A stretch of DNA of 64,000 nucleotides, from contig VZRN01001146.1 of assembly GCA_013397935.1 (NCBI GenBank), positions 966,553 through 1,030,552 on the forward strand, in the 5' to 3' direction. This stretch comes from Dasyornis broadbenti. Its lineage: Eukaryota; Chordata; Aves; Passeriformes; Dasyornithidae. Below, in pieces: positions 13,879 through 25,922 of this stretch. A model generated the notes under the pieces. The model had not been told where the DNA came from. It saw nothing but the letters and a program-made list of their open reading frames with translations, and did no database searches. The translations under genes and the position numbers were made by a program. How positions within the stretch are numbered: the first letter of the stretch is position 1; every line of letters starts with the position of its first letter.

Positions 13879-15050
13879 TTAACCACCTAGGAGTGTTTAT
13901 AAGCTCTTCACAGTATATTGTAAACTGTATGTGGAAATGATTCAGTCTCTGAGGTTTGTGTAGTTTGGTATTCTATGAGATGCTGATAAAATATCCGGAT
14001 GTGGTGCACATTTTTGTGAAAATACCTGTAAATGGCTCTGGTTAATAGGTTCAATATGGTGTATTGCGCTGTAAAATATCTGTGAGTGCATGATGGTAAG
14101 AAATTTATCTTAAAGCAGGCAAAGTTAAATTGCAACAGCAATTCTTACCAGATGTTCCCTTATCTTTTATCATATATGTCTTGATAGTCAGAAGCCAAAT
14201 TCTAAAGCAGAGTAACCTATAAGGAAGTGTTTAATTATGGCCACATCCTACCAGAACCTCATTTGGACCTGGCCTTTGTAGGAAGAATGGGCTGAGCTTG
14301 AAAGCTGAGGGTGCCAGTGTAGAAATTATCCCCAGAGATGCTGTACCACAAGCAAACACAGAATCAGACCGGCGGGCTCCAGCTGCCTTGCCTGGCTGTG
14401 ATACCAGCTGTAAAGGTGGTGATACCACATACTGTGCCAAGTTCTGAGTTTCTCTGTTTGATATATAAAAACATAATGTGTTTTTACCAGAAGACTTGAA
14501 GCTGGGGCAGTGCAGCCCAGACTAATCCCCAGTAGTGGGCAACAGGTTTGCTGTAGTAGGATTCCTGGTGGCCAGTGGGAGAGATTCCACGGCAGCCCCT
14601 GAATATCACTTCAAAAACCTGCCCAGTTCTCAGCAGAGTGGCACTGGAGTTTTCCCATGAAATAGTTTGATTCTGGCAAACTTGTGTTTTCTCTAGGAAA
14701 AGCTTGGTTGGAGAATGATTTCAGCTTGCTTGAAAGTTGCTGCTTACTGATTTGGCACAGTGATATCCTTGGGTTTGATGAATGCTGGAAAAGTGAATAT
14801 TTTGCTGTGCATCCAGTCACTGTAAACATTTTTCTAAGTGGATCATTGAAGGGTATTTTGTATCCTCTTGGATTTTGCTTAGATGTGGCTAGATATTATC
14901 ACATGGGATAGATGAAAATCTTCCATGACCACAAATTTATGGGTTAAAATGTCACTGTTCTTAATTTTTTCAGAATTATTACATCCATGACAGCATAAGT
15001 TTTTACTATAATTTTGACTGTAATTTTCAGAATTATTTAATGTAATACAA

Positions 15051-15069
15051 GTGTGTGTGTATATATATA
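15051..15069. repeat. (GT)n(AT)n microsatellite
   Basis: Five GT units followed directly by an AT run. Confidence 0.9.
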
Positions 15070-17002
15070 ACTGTGCATAGACATATAGAAATTAGAGAGA
15101 GAAAAGAGGTAAATCCCTAAAACAGATGGTGTGGAACAATATTTCTATTGCGCTGACTCAGCAAAGGTTTTAGGAAAGATAATTTCCCTAATGCAAACTT
15201 TATTGATTTTAATGAAACTCAGATGCAGGGCAAAATGTGAAATGACAAACCACATTTTTCAGAGAATTCTGTTGTTTTCTTTCACTGTGATTCTGGGTTG
15301 TTATATGATTTACTGAATCTTAGGTATTGAGGGAGAGTGATTTAGTAGTTAGAGAGCTGACCATCACTGTAATTTATTTCTTTCCCCAGCTCTTTCTCTT
15401 GCTATCTGATAATTTCTCTTCTCCGCTGTGCTCCCTCATAAAGGGGATATTAGAGCTTACAAGATAATGTGTGATGGGGTAAAGAGGTTCTTTAATGCTG
15501 TTTTCTGCAAGAGGTGGTTTTTGATGCTCGACTTTCTATCGGCAAATAAATGAGGTGACTGTGATTCTGTTGTGCCATGTGTTCTGCCAGCTCCTAACTG
15601 GGGTTCAGCATGAAATATTTCATGTCTTATGTTCAGATTTTCTGGTGGACAGTTGCCTACAAACCAAAGGCTCATTTGCTTTCCAAGGCTGGGGCAATGT
15701 GGACATGAAATGCAGCATCAGGAGTGTGGTACAGACAGTGTGCAACTGAAAGTGGCAGAGGGAAAAGGAGTTTAGAAGCTCATGGTCAGAACGTGAACTC
15801 TCTGCTTTGGATAAAAATCACCGTATTAGGTCTTTAGAGATGCTGCAAATAAAGACAAGAAGCTTATTGGAGAAATAAATGTCCGTGGCATGAAGTAGTT
15901 TTTTCTGAATGCATCATCTTTCTTGGCCAGAACCCCATTTCTAGGTCTGATATAAAAGCGCAGCAGACTTAGAAATCAGATAGAAGTTGAGTGAAACTGC
16001 TCTGAGTTGAACACAGTGAAATGAACCTGTTAAACACTCCCAGCAAATAAAGCAGGCAGTGCATGAGGTGTGTTTCTCCAGAAAGCTTTTTTCTGAGGTT
16101 TCCGACTCAGTTGCTGAACATCTTTGCAATCTTAACATCAGAAAGGCTTGTCATAAATAAGGCAGTCTTTAACCAGAAAGGTTGGTAAGTGTTAATTTCT
16201 GGACTTCCAAATAAAATAATAATGATGCTGGATTTTTTTTATATTTTCCAGTGATGCTAATTTCTCTGGACTGTTTGCTTCTTAGCAAGACCTTCTGATG
16301 CGTGCAGATTTCAGTAGCTTCTTGATGGGCAATTCATGAGCAAATACAGGGGAAAACAGTTGAGTCACGAGCCTGAGCCCCATGAGAATAGATCTGAAGC
16401 CAGCATGATGCAGTGTTACAGAAACAGGGCTTTCTTCGAGCCATGGAGACTCTGAGTCACCAGGACAAATTGTTTTTGTTATTTTATTTTTTTTTTAAAT
16501 TGTGTGCTGGGAGGGCTAATGCACAAACTTGTATGACCCAGGGAGTTGTTTTGCTCCCTGTTAGATACTGCTGGATGTGCAGCCACTCTGACTCCAGGTA
16601 TTCCTGTCCCTTCATCAGCACTGCTGTTGATGGCAGTGCTGCCTGGTCACTGAAATGGTTTAGAAATAAATAAATGCTGTTCGCTGCTTGAGTGGAAGTG
16701 AGGAGAAAGAAAAGGAAGAATATGCCTGTGGAATCTTCCCTCTTTTGAGAGTGAAGCACTTTGGTTGTGGGTGCGATGCTCAAGTTGCGCAGTTGTATCT
16801 GCGTGAAGTTTTGGGGTCTTAGAAACACCAATCAAACTTGAGAGGTTTTGAATGGAATTTATAGTTTCTGCCTACATCAAAGGTAGATAGTTAAGTACAG
16901 AAATGCTAGGAAGAAGGGTTTTCTTTATTTTTTTTTTTAATGATCAAAAATAATTTAAATGAAACTAGGTGGGTGAGGTTTGTGTTTTAGTTAGTCAGAT
17001 TT

Positions 17003-17142
17003 TCCCATCCCTGGAGGTCTTCAAGGCCAGGCTGGACGGGGCTTGAAGGAACCTGGTCTAGTGGAAGGTGTTCTGCCCATGGTACGGCGTGAAGTGTGAC
17101 TTTTAATGGTCCCTTCCATCCCAAACCATTTTGTGACTCTAA
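17003..17142 (+). mobile_element. CR1 LINE 3' fragment
   Basis: Plus-strand CR1 3' end: CCCATCCCTGGAGGTCTTCA, AAGGCCAGGCTGGACGGGGC, the block ACCTGGTCTAGTGGAAGGTG and the end CCCAAACCATTTTGTGACTC. It is a diverged, 5'-truncated copy with no intact open frame. Confidence 0.92.
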
Positions 17143-17268
17143 GATTAAATTACGACTTCTGTGCTCCTCATTTCTGTCAGGGCACACACAGTCCTTGCAC
17201 TTGTTTGCATGTGCAAACCACAAGGACCAAAGATATGTTTTAGAATTTTACCTTTTGACAATTGTAGA

Positions 17269-17282
17269 TTTTTTTTTTTTTT
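17269..17282. repeat. Poly(T) tract
   Basis: Fourteen consecutive T residues. Confidence 0.85.
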
Positions 17283-18662
17283 AAGTAGCACACTACCTGT
17301 GTTTTCTTAGCTGCCACTTCTCCCTTCCCTTTGGACTCTGCACTTCCTTTACTAACAGAGATGTTAGATCCCATCAATAGAGCTGAAGTAGAAATTCAAA
17401 TAATTCAGAAGACAGTTTTTCAACCTCAGGTTGTTAAGAGGAAATCAAGAGCATTCCTTGAATAGTTGCGAAGTGGCTCAATCCCTTCTCCCTCACCCCA
17501 CTCCTCCTGCAAATTCCAGGCCCTGCGGGTGCAGTTGTCATGGCTCCTCCGGTGCTGGTAATCCCTCTGGGAACCTCCTTAGCCTGGGAAGGGCCCCAGA
17601 AATGGGATTATTCCAACGCAACTGCACCCACGGAGCCTCCTGAACGGAGGCATCCCCCCGGCAAGGCGCAGCTTTTCTTCCTCTGCTGGGACGGAGATAC
17701 CGAAGACCTGGGAATGCTACAAGAAAAACTTCGTGCGCACATGTTTGAAAACCTTTTAATAACCTCTGAAGAGTGACGGCCAGTTGAAATGCTCGTTCCC
17801 TGGAGAACAGGGGGCTTTTGATCTCTATCAAGCTGTATGATGAATGTTTTGGGTAGTAAATTAGTTTCACAGTTGCTATAGCCAACAAGAAACTCCTTTT
17901 ATTGCACCTGAAAATTCAGAGTGTTTCAAATGTGCTGTGGAGAAACTGTTCTAGAACCGTTCCAGTTAGAAGTGTTATTTGAATAATTAGAATAATTTAG
18001 TTAATTACATGATATTTGGTTCTCATCAGCAGTCAGTTTATATAGAAAGAGCAGAATGTCACTCTCCCCACTACATCATACTGTGTGCTAGGAATTTTTT
18101 ATCTGGGGACATGGGAAAATAAAAATTGATGGTTTGTTTTGTAAAGGATGCAATGCTGTCAGTAGCCCAGAGGCATGTTTTAAACACAACTCAACTAACG
18201 TGCTCCGTGCAATGGCTCAGCTTAGAAATATGAGAGATGAAGTGAAAACGAGGGGAGGATGACAGGGCCCTTCAAGCATAACCTGGTGACTCACAGCCTT
18301 CCTCCTCACCTTGTATGTTTATAAATGAGAGCAGGATGTGAAAAACTGAGTGAGTGCCTTTCTGGGACAGCAACTGTGTAGCTGAGAGCTGCAGGAAGAG
18401 TCTGCTGGAGTCAGAGACATGAGGAGGAACCAGAGTCAGCAGAATCAGCTTCCTGTGCCTCTGAGGTGGGATTTGAGCACCTTCCTTTTGGCTTGGCATG
18501 ACTGCAAGAGGTTCAGAGACCAGCAGCCAAGAGAATCGGGGCTCTATGGACATGAGCTGTGAGAAAAGCTTGAAAAATGGGTTTTGTTTGGGCTATAGAA
18601 GGGCAGGCTTGAGGGAGATGGGGCGGTGAGGGATTTCAGGAAAGACTGCTGAAAAGGAAATA

Positions 18663-18686
18663 ACAGAAGGCTCCTTTGCCTTCTGT
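18663..18686. repeat. Perfect 9-bp stem hairpin
   Basis: ACAGAAGGC at 18663-18671 and its exact reverse complement GCCTTCTGT at 18678-18686, with a 6-base loop. Too short to be a microRNA precursor; no terminator function is expected in this context. Confidence 0.75.
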
Positions 18687-19235
18687 GGAGTGGAGAGTGA
18701 AGAAGCAAAAATGTTAAAGGAAAGTTGGACACATTTCCAGTGCAAAGGCAGGTAGGCAATGGAAGACACAGGCTAGGGATTTCATGGAGGCTCAGTCACT
18801 GGAGATGCTGAAGAAGCAGCGTCAGTTGGGAGATGCTCAGGTAGAGCTGGTGCTCTGGCAGCTTCTGGTTTTGGGGACACATTTGGCTGCTGCACTCACT
18901 GATCCAGGAGAACAATGCTCTGGCTGAGACTTCTCCACTTAAAAAGCAGCTTTTAGTTTTTTAATTTTTAACAAGTTGCTTCAGGATTGTGAAACCCCTG
19001 AAGGAATGAGGAGATGGCTCTGCCTCTGGTGTGAGCAAAGCTCAGCTAGAAAGGCCCTGGACTCACCCAACAGCATCTCCAATCCCTGCACTGAATGTAG
19101 CATTTTAGCTTGCATTTTTTTTTTCCCATGTTAATTCTGGTGTAAGTACAGTACTTAACAAAACTCACAACACAGGGACAGAAAATATTAATATATAGAA
19201 ATTTGCTTTTAGTACTTACTGAATTTATATGAAAA

Positions 19236-19262
19236 ATATGTGTATATATTATATATGTGAAA
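19236..19262. repeat. AT/GT-rich simple repeat
   Basis: Alternating ATATGTGTATATATTATATA-type sequence. Confidence 0.75.
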
Positions 19263-19940
19263 TGTGCTTTTACTCCAGGGAGATGGCACTTTGCCACAGG
19301 CTCACAAAATAGCCCAACATGTACCTGAGAACCACCAGTGTTGATGATTCTCATTCCCTCCCTGCCCTCACATGGTCAAGTGCTTGTTTGTGACAGGTGG
19401 GTATTAACTGCTGTGTTTTTGATGAGCACATTCAAACAGAGAATTTCAGATGATTCACCGAAGTCCAGGATCCAAACATGTCACAAACAAAACTCGTCAG
19501 CCCTGTGATGGTGATGGGTGGCACTATCAGTGCTGGGTGGGGAGGGAGTGTTGGAGGTTTGGTTTAGTTCAGTTTTCACTGGCTGGCTGATACTTCTCCC
19601 CGTGGGTGGACAGGTAAAGAATAGCCAGCACCTAATTGCTGCCTTGTGTGGGGCAGGTGGAAGAGAATGTTCTGTGTAACTCCATTGTTGGCCAGGTTTG
19701 GGTCTGTTGCTGATTGTACATTCCTTCTGGTGTTGCCATGGGAATGCAATAATTATAATGTGAATAATTGGAGCATTTTCTTCTACTGTTGCAGGAAAGT
19801 GGTGTTGTGTAATTACTGCTGCCTTTGATGGAGGTTGTGCTCAGAGCTGAGTGTTCAGTGTTTGTATAAACCTGTTGCAGAGAACAAAACTTTCTGCAAG
19901 TGAATGCCCTTTTATATACATGGCTGAAAGCTGACATGTG

Positions 19941-19951
19941 CACACACACAC
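19941..19951. repeat. Short (CA)n tract
   Basis: Eleven bases of alternating C and A preceded by a TGTG stretch. Confidence 0.75.
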
Positions 19952-20283
19952 TCTCCCCAAAAAGCATTTACATCACTAGAATGTGTTGAAGAGCTGTCTC
20001 AAACTTGAAAAGGGAAAAAATGACATTTTTAGTGATGTTCTCATGGCTTGTTGTTTGTCCTTCAAATGAACAGTGTCGTATTGTATGCAAATGGCAGTGC
20101 TGTTGATAACTGGTGCAAAAATAAAATGATTTTCATTTCAGGACATCTGTTTCGCTTAAAATTGAGTTCTGGTTAAAAGTCAGTGCACTGGTTATACAGG
20201 TCTGGTGGGAAGCTCAGCTGGCGGGTCCTAATCGTCCTTTTGCTGTTCAAAGCTTTAGCAGTGTAAAAACTTCATAAATGAGA

Positions 20284-20296
20284 TTTTTTTTTTTTT
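20284..20296. repeat. Poly(T) tract
   Basis: Thirteen consecutive T residues. Confidence 0.85.
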
Positions 20297-23200
20297 AATG
20301 CCGAAGTGAAGCCTGGTGCTGCCAGAGATCTCCCATCCTTTGTGTGGGTTGGCAGTAGTTGCTTGATGGGTTTTTCCCATTTCTGAATTCAGCTTTGTGG
20401 TCTCCTTTTCTCTCTTGCAGTCTCCTGCAAGGGACAGACTGCAGTTTTTTGTGCAAAGTCTCTTCTCTCTCGTTTCTTCTTCTCTCTCTGTTTGTCCATG
20501 GACATTCTGGCATATTTCTGTCATAAAACAAAGGGTTATGCAAAGGAAAAAGAAGATAACAGATATGAGGAAGACATATGTTTTTCCAAAACAAAGTATT
20601 TTTCTGTGATACCCTACAATTTTTTAGCAGTCTGAAGTTTTATTCAGGCTTAAGTATTGCTTTATGACCTAAATCCTATTCTGGGTTCGTGTCCAGTTAC
20701 GTTCCCACAAACTTCCTGTGTGACCCTGCATCAGGCATTTCATTACTTTGTCCCACAGTTCCACTTGTGAAGCGAGGAGAATAACAACGCTGCTCCAGCC
20801 AGATGTTCTGGGGATGGATTCGTGAGTCCTTGTGGGGTAACGTGGTGCTGGGTCACAGAAACGCTTTTGTGCTCCTGCCTCAGATGTCAGGATGTCATCT
20901 TGGGCTAATATTCCTCACGCAATGAATGTCTCTCCAGTTTCAGGTTATTGTGTTGTGGCTTGTGTGCTAATGGATTCATTTCAGATGTTTTCAAGTAGTT
21001 GGTTGTTCTCTTTGTTTCCAAAGTAGTCCTAATTTATTTAACAGTATTTGCCATTCAAGTCAACTGATTTTAGACAGATGTTTGTCTCTTGTGTTTCAGT
21101 CTAGACATTTATGATTTACAATCTGTAGCCCATCTGGTGAATTGCCATGGGAATATGCTTATTTTCAATGCTTGAAGTATTGCAACATACTCTTTGCAAG
21201 TGTTTTTGCAGTAGTGACTGGTGAGCCAACCATCAGAAAGGGTTTATTTTAGCAAAAGACTCTGACTTGTTTGTTCAGATTAGGACAGGAAAATACTCCA
21301 TTTCTCTTCAAAACAACAACAGCAAAAAATGTTCCACTCCAGAATGTTGCCTGTAAATTGAAACTCTAGAGTGATAGATATATGGGTTTAGTTTAAAAAA
21401 GACATAAAACCCACCTGGGAAATGTTGAAGAACAGCATGAGACCTGAAAAATCCACTTTGTCCAGCTCCATTCTCCGTGGCTGAACAAGTTTACTTGTCT
21501 AACCCTTTTGAAAGAATTTAGTGAGCTTTAGATTGTCAAAGTTGTTCATAATGTGTAAATTTAAATACCATCTCTGCAGAGTGTGGTTACTGGTGTTTTG
21601 TCACTGGTGTAGGATAGCCGGACGCTCTGGGACTGGATCCTTGTCCCCAGGTGTTTCCTCCTTCCCTTCCAGCCCCACGGCAGAAGGAGAAGCTGTGGAT
21701 GCACCAGGGGAAGATGTGTCAGGCTGCTAAACCTGTTGACCTTGTGTGGCCTCTCCTCTGCTTGTTAAATTAGCGAGGTGTGGTGAACCCCAAAACCAGG
21801 GGGCAGGATGGCAGGTGAGGAGTGGGATAACTCTGTGCTCTCAGGATGAGTATCTCTAAATGCAAACCACTTCATGTTTGAAACAAGAAACGTTTGATGC
21901 TTGAAAAGTGATTAGTTCATAGTTCCGTGGTGGGTAACAGTGTGCATTTAACTTGACTTTCTCTCAGAATTCAGCTGAAATAGTGCTGCTGTGTGACTGT
22001 TATAGTACTCTGATAGCTTTGGACAGGGCATGTTCAGGGCAACTGATAGTTTTTAGTTAATTTCCTGTTTTTACAGGTTACTGTATTATCTCTAGAATAT
22101 GCCCCAAACCAGAATACAACATCTGGGAGACACACATTGCAAAGCAGCACGCTGCTGGGTAGGAATCTTGTGGTTCTGACATGAAAGCGTGGAGTGCTGT
22201 TGTTTAACTCCACACTGGACGCGCTCGAGCCTCCCGCTGTGTGCAGCAGGTCAAGTGGCAAACACCGGTAACGCAAACGGCTTTCAAGAGGCTCCAGTGT
22301 AAACAGCAAAGGTGCTGTCATGTAAATAAGCCAGAAAATGCTCCAGGAGCTGTCTGCTGGATGCGTTTGGCACGGGTTTCTGAGCAGTTTGATTTGATGT
22401 TGGTTGAGTGAGTTTGTCTGCACATGTTGAAGGCATCAGTGAGACCCAGACCGGAGAGTGGCTGGTACTGTCGGGTCTGTGGCTGCAGAGTCCAGGGGCT
22501 GAACGTGTCATCCGAGCATTTGGGATTTGCAGTTTGGTGTTAATAATGATCGTGCACTGAAACGCTGAGACACCAATGTGTTTTCTATAACTTACATCGG
22601 TTTGGCATCTTATTTTTAATTATATTCACAGCAAATTGACTTGACAATCTGTGAGAGTGAGTAAAGTGCTGTTATATTTGTAACCTCTCCTAATCTAGTC
22701 CTGGGATTTAAAAAAAACCCATGAAGTGGTCATGGAAGTCACAAAGGAGTTCAAGAAGTGTATGTTACCTACATCAAAAGTGTTTCAATCTCCACTGTCA
22801 AACCTTGAGTTTGCATGTGCAGAGGTGACCGTGTTCAGTAGTTAAGCCACGCCCCTCCTGGATTTCTCAGGCTGATACTTTTCTTTTAAATGTTCCAGTT
22901 GCATTTAAATAGTCATTTGTTGGAGGATCTGAGATGATTTCAATTCATGGAGCCATTTCTGTTAAACTTAGGGGTTTTGGTAATATTTTTGTACCCTTCA
23001 ATGGTGAAGGAATTACTTCAAACAACTGAACTGTGATATGAATAGAAAATAACCAGTTGAGGTGCCAGAGTGTGAATGGGAGTGTGGCAGGCATCCTTTT
23101 GTTCACATCTCAGTGTGTAGACGAGGTTGTCTTTAAAAGATTGACAAATCTGTAGGGATAAGCAGTAGAAAACTCTGCCTGCTGCCAATTTCAGGCATGA

Positions 23201-24727
23201 GCTGGTGACATAGGGATGGCCTAGTGCTGGACATGTTCCTTACCATTTATCAAAGCACAGTGTTATTGGTAACATTATTTTAGCACCTTTCACTACCCTG
23301 CCATTGGCAGGTTGAATGCAGCAGGAGTGGTACTTTCTTCTGTCATTTCAGATTTCTCCGAAGGTATTTTTTAAAGCTGTCATCCCTTCAGTTACTTCAT
23401 ATTGTTAAAGCTACTCCTTTTCTCTCTAATGTGGACCTGCTTTAATCTACAAATTCACATTGATCTAAGGACAAAGTGTTTAGATCTTGATCAGCGGCAG
23501 ATTTGAGACTGTGTCCTAGGAACTTTTGAATAGGGAGCTGACTCTGCCTTGTGCTGTATGTGAGCGGAGTTAAGTTAGTGGCTGAACTAGCTGTTGTCTA
23601 GGAGAGAGTGCACCTCAAAATCGTGGTGATATTTGTACATGAAAGCTCTTTACATCCTACTTTAAACGTTTTTACAAAATGCTATGACATGCTCATATTT
23701 GCTTGTGCTATCAAACAGTTTTTGGCTGTGGCCAAAAGGCTGGGAAAAATGCTCACCACAACTCTGCTGCAGAGGAAAGAAGATGAATGGAAGGATCCAG
23801 GTTTTTATTTTTTTCCTTTTCCTTGTCATCACCTTGTTTAGTCCGTAAGCTGCTTTGAGAATAACCAAGTGGAGGGAGAAGACACGTGTGCCTGACAGGG
23901 AGCCTGTTTGTGCTTGTTTCATTGAGGAAATTGTTCCGGAACAGCTGCTCATCCATGTGAAAATGCAAACCCTTGGGTCCCAGCCAAGGTCAGCAAGCCC
24001 TGGGTCATTTGTTTTAGCAAAGCAGACCAATTTGCCCTTTAATTATCTCTCCTTTTCATTCTGTCCCACCTCTTGCTCCTTAGATTTACTTCCTGAGAAG
24101 CGCCACATGTGAAAGACGTGATACCAGTTTTGTTGTGGATCAAGGGGGAGGCAGAATAATTTTTCATGGGTTAATTTTAACAGTTAAGCTTTATTAAATA
24201 TAATGCATTTATCTCGCTGGGTTTAATTTTCACTTAGTTCAGTAGGTTCTTGTTATTACAATGTACTGGATTCTTAATTTTCAAAGTAAAAGGGCAAAAT
24301 CACTTAATTTCATATTGTTTCTCTGCTAGTACAGGTACTGTGGTGTGAAATGGTAAATTGGTATGTGTTTGCTGGAAACAGAGCTGAGAAATTCCTTAAC
24401 TTCAGGAAATTTCCAGTAACTGCTCTCAGAATGGGAACTTCATAACAAAGCCTGGTAGAGTTGGGTAATTGGAAAACAGCACTAGAAACCACGTAAAACA
24501 TATGCCCATGTGCTGGAGCTGGATGTGAAAAATATTCTACAGGGGACATAATAATAAAGAGAGAAAAGCAATGCTCTGTAAGCACTCAGGAAAGTGGTGT
24601 GGCAAAATGACTTCTTTGCCCTATAATGTTATGTGGAAAGAGAAGAATAGGAAAGAAGTGTTGCTCTAGCTGGAGGAACTTCAATGCCAGATTCTGACTT
24701 CTGTAGTTTAAGGAAAGAAAACTGATT

Positions 24728-24763
24728 CAAGTGATCTTTAATGCATGCATTAAAGGTCACTTG
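24728..24763. repeat. Near-perfect 36-bp palindrome
   Basis: The two 18-base halves are reverse complements at 17 of 18 positions. The left half begins CAAGTGATC and the right half ends GGTCACTTG; the centre is AATGCATGCATT. The one mismatch would be a G-U pair in RNA. There is no spacer, so a hairpin would have a tight loop of about four bases and a stem of about 16 bp. No flanking target duplication is evident. Confidence 0.85.
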
Positions 24764-25858
24764 GGAACAAGGAAAAAAACATACTTATTCCAAAACTGGT
24801 TTTGTACAAGAATTTTGAAAGTATCATGGGTTGCAACCAAGGCTATAATTAGCCTTGAAAAGTCTTGGGACAGAAGTTTCTCAAGTACATTGTGACATTA
24901 TTCATGAAGGAATAAAAACGATCAGTAGAACCGTCAATCTCTGCATGACAAGAATATCCTCCTGGCAGGGCAAGTGGGAGACAGAGGTGGAAGGGGGCCT
25001 TGCTTTGATGTGGGATAAAATCACCCAATAAAACATGGCACAAGAAGGAACAGAATGATTGTTGTCGTTTTTGTCAGGCTCAGCGTGCAGGCGTTTTTTG
25101 AAAAGACAATAGATTTACAAAACCTTGCTGGTTATGTGAAATGGTTAAAATAATCAGCTTTCATGCCATCAGAAGGGTGACAGAGCAGCACAAGGGAATT
25201 GTGTCTGGGAAGAGGAGGAAAGGCTCTGACTGGGGTGTCAAGCTGTTAATTAGTTCTGCCACAATATGAGACTGAGTTGCTTCTTTTACTAATTTAAGGT
25301 TTTATTCCATTAAATATAAACATCTTAGAAATAGGAAACCTTTGAGCTCTGTCAGCTGGAGACAAGTGGGGTCTGTCACCAGCCTGCCGAGGTGGACATT
25401 GGTGCTTTCAGCCTGGTGTCTCCTGCTTTTCCTCTTGTTTCAGAGGAGGGGGAATCTTTTCCTTGCACCTGCATTTTGGGGCAGCCCTCCAGGAGCCAAT
25501 GGAGATTGTGCTCTATTCCCGGGAAAGGAGCTCGGGGTGGAATTTGGCCACTGGCTTTGGCAGCAGAGGTGGCCGAGCTCTGCTGGCTCAGTTTCATTAG
25601 AAAGTCAGGAGACAATCTGCGTTAACAGGTTTGAAAAGCACTGCAGCGAGTTCACTTCAGTGTGCAGCATCTCTGATAGAATGGATGGGCCTTTTCTCAT
25701 TTAAAGCAAACTTTGTGTTGAACCACGAGCTTCAAATTAAAACTTGTGAAGTTGTGACTCCCAAGAGTACGCATTACTTACATCCTGTGAATATGAGCAG
25801 CTGAGAAACATCCTCCTCTAAATTTCTGCTTTTTAACAGCTCAAAACTATTTGAAATA

Positions 25859-25922
25859 ACCAAAAATACTAAAAAAAACCGCCACCAACCCCAAAACCAA
25901 ACAAAACTCAAGCAAAACAAAA
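25859..25922. repeat. A-rich CCAAAA-type low-complexity tract
   Basis: About 60 bases made almost entirely of A and C on the plus strand, with repeated CAAAA/CCAAA units. No retroelement body is recognisable next to it. Confidence 0.75.

Noticed and set aside
24728..24763. MicroRNA precursor at the palindrome
   Set aside because: The stem has no proper loop and is shorter than a pre-miRNA hairpin.
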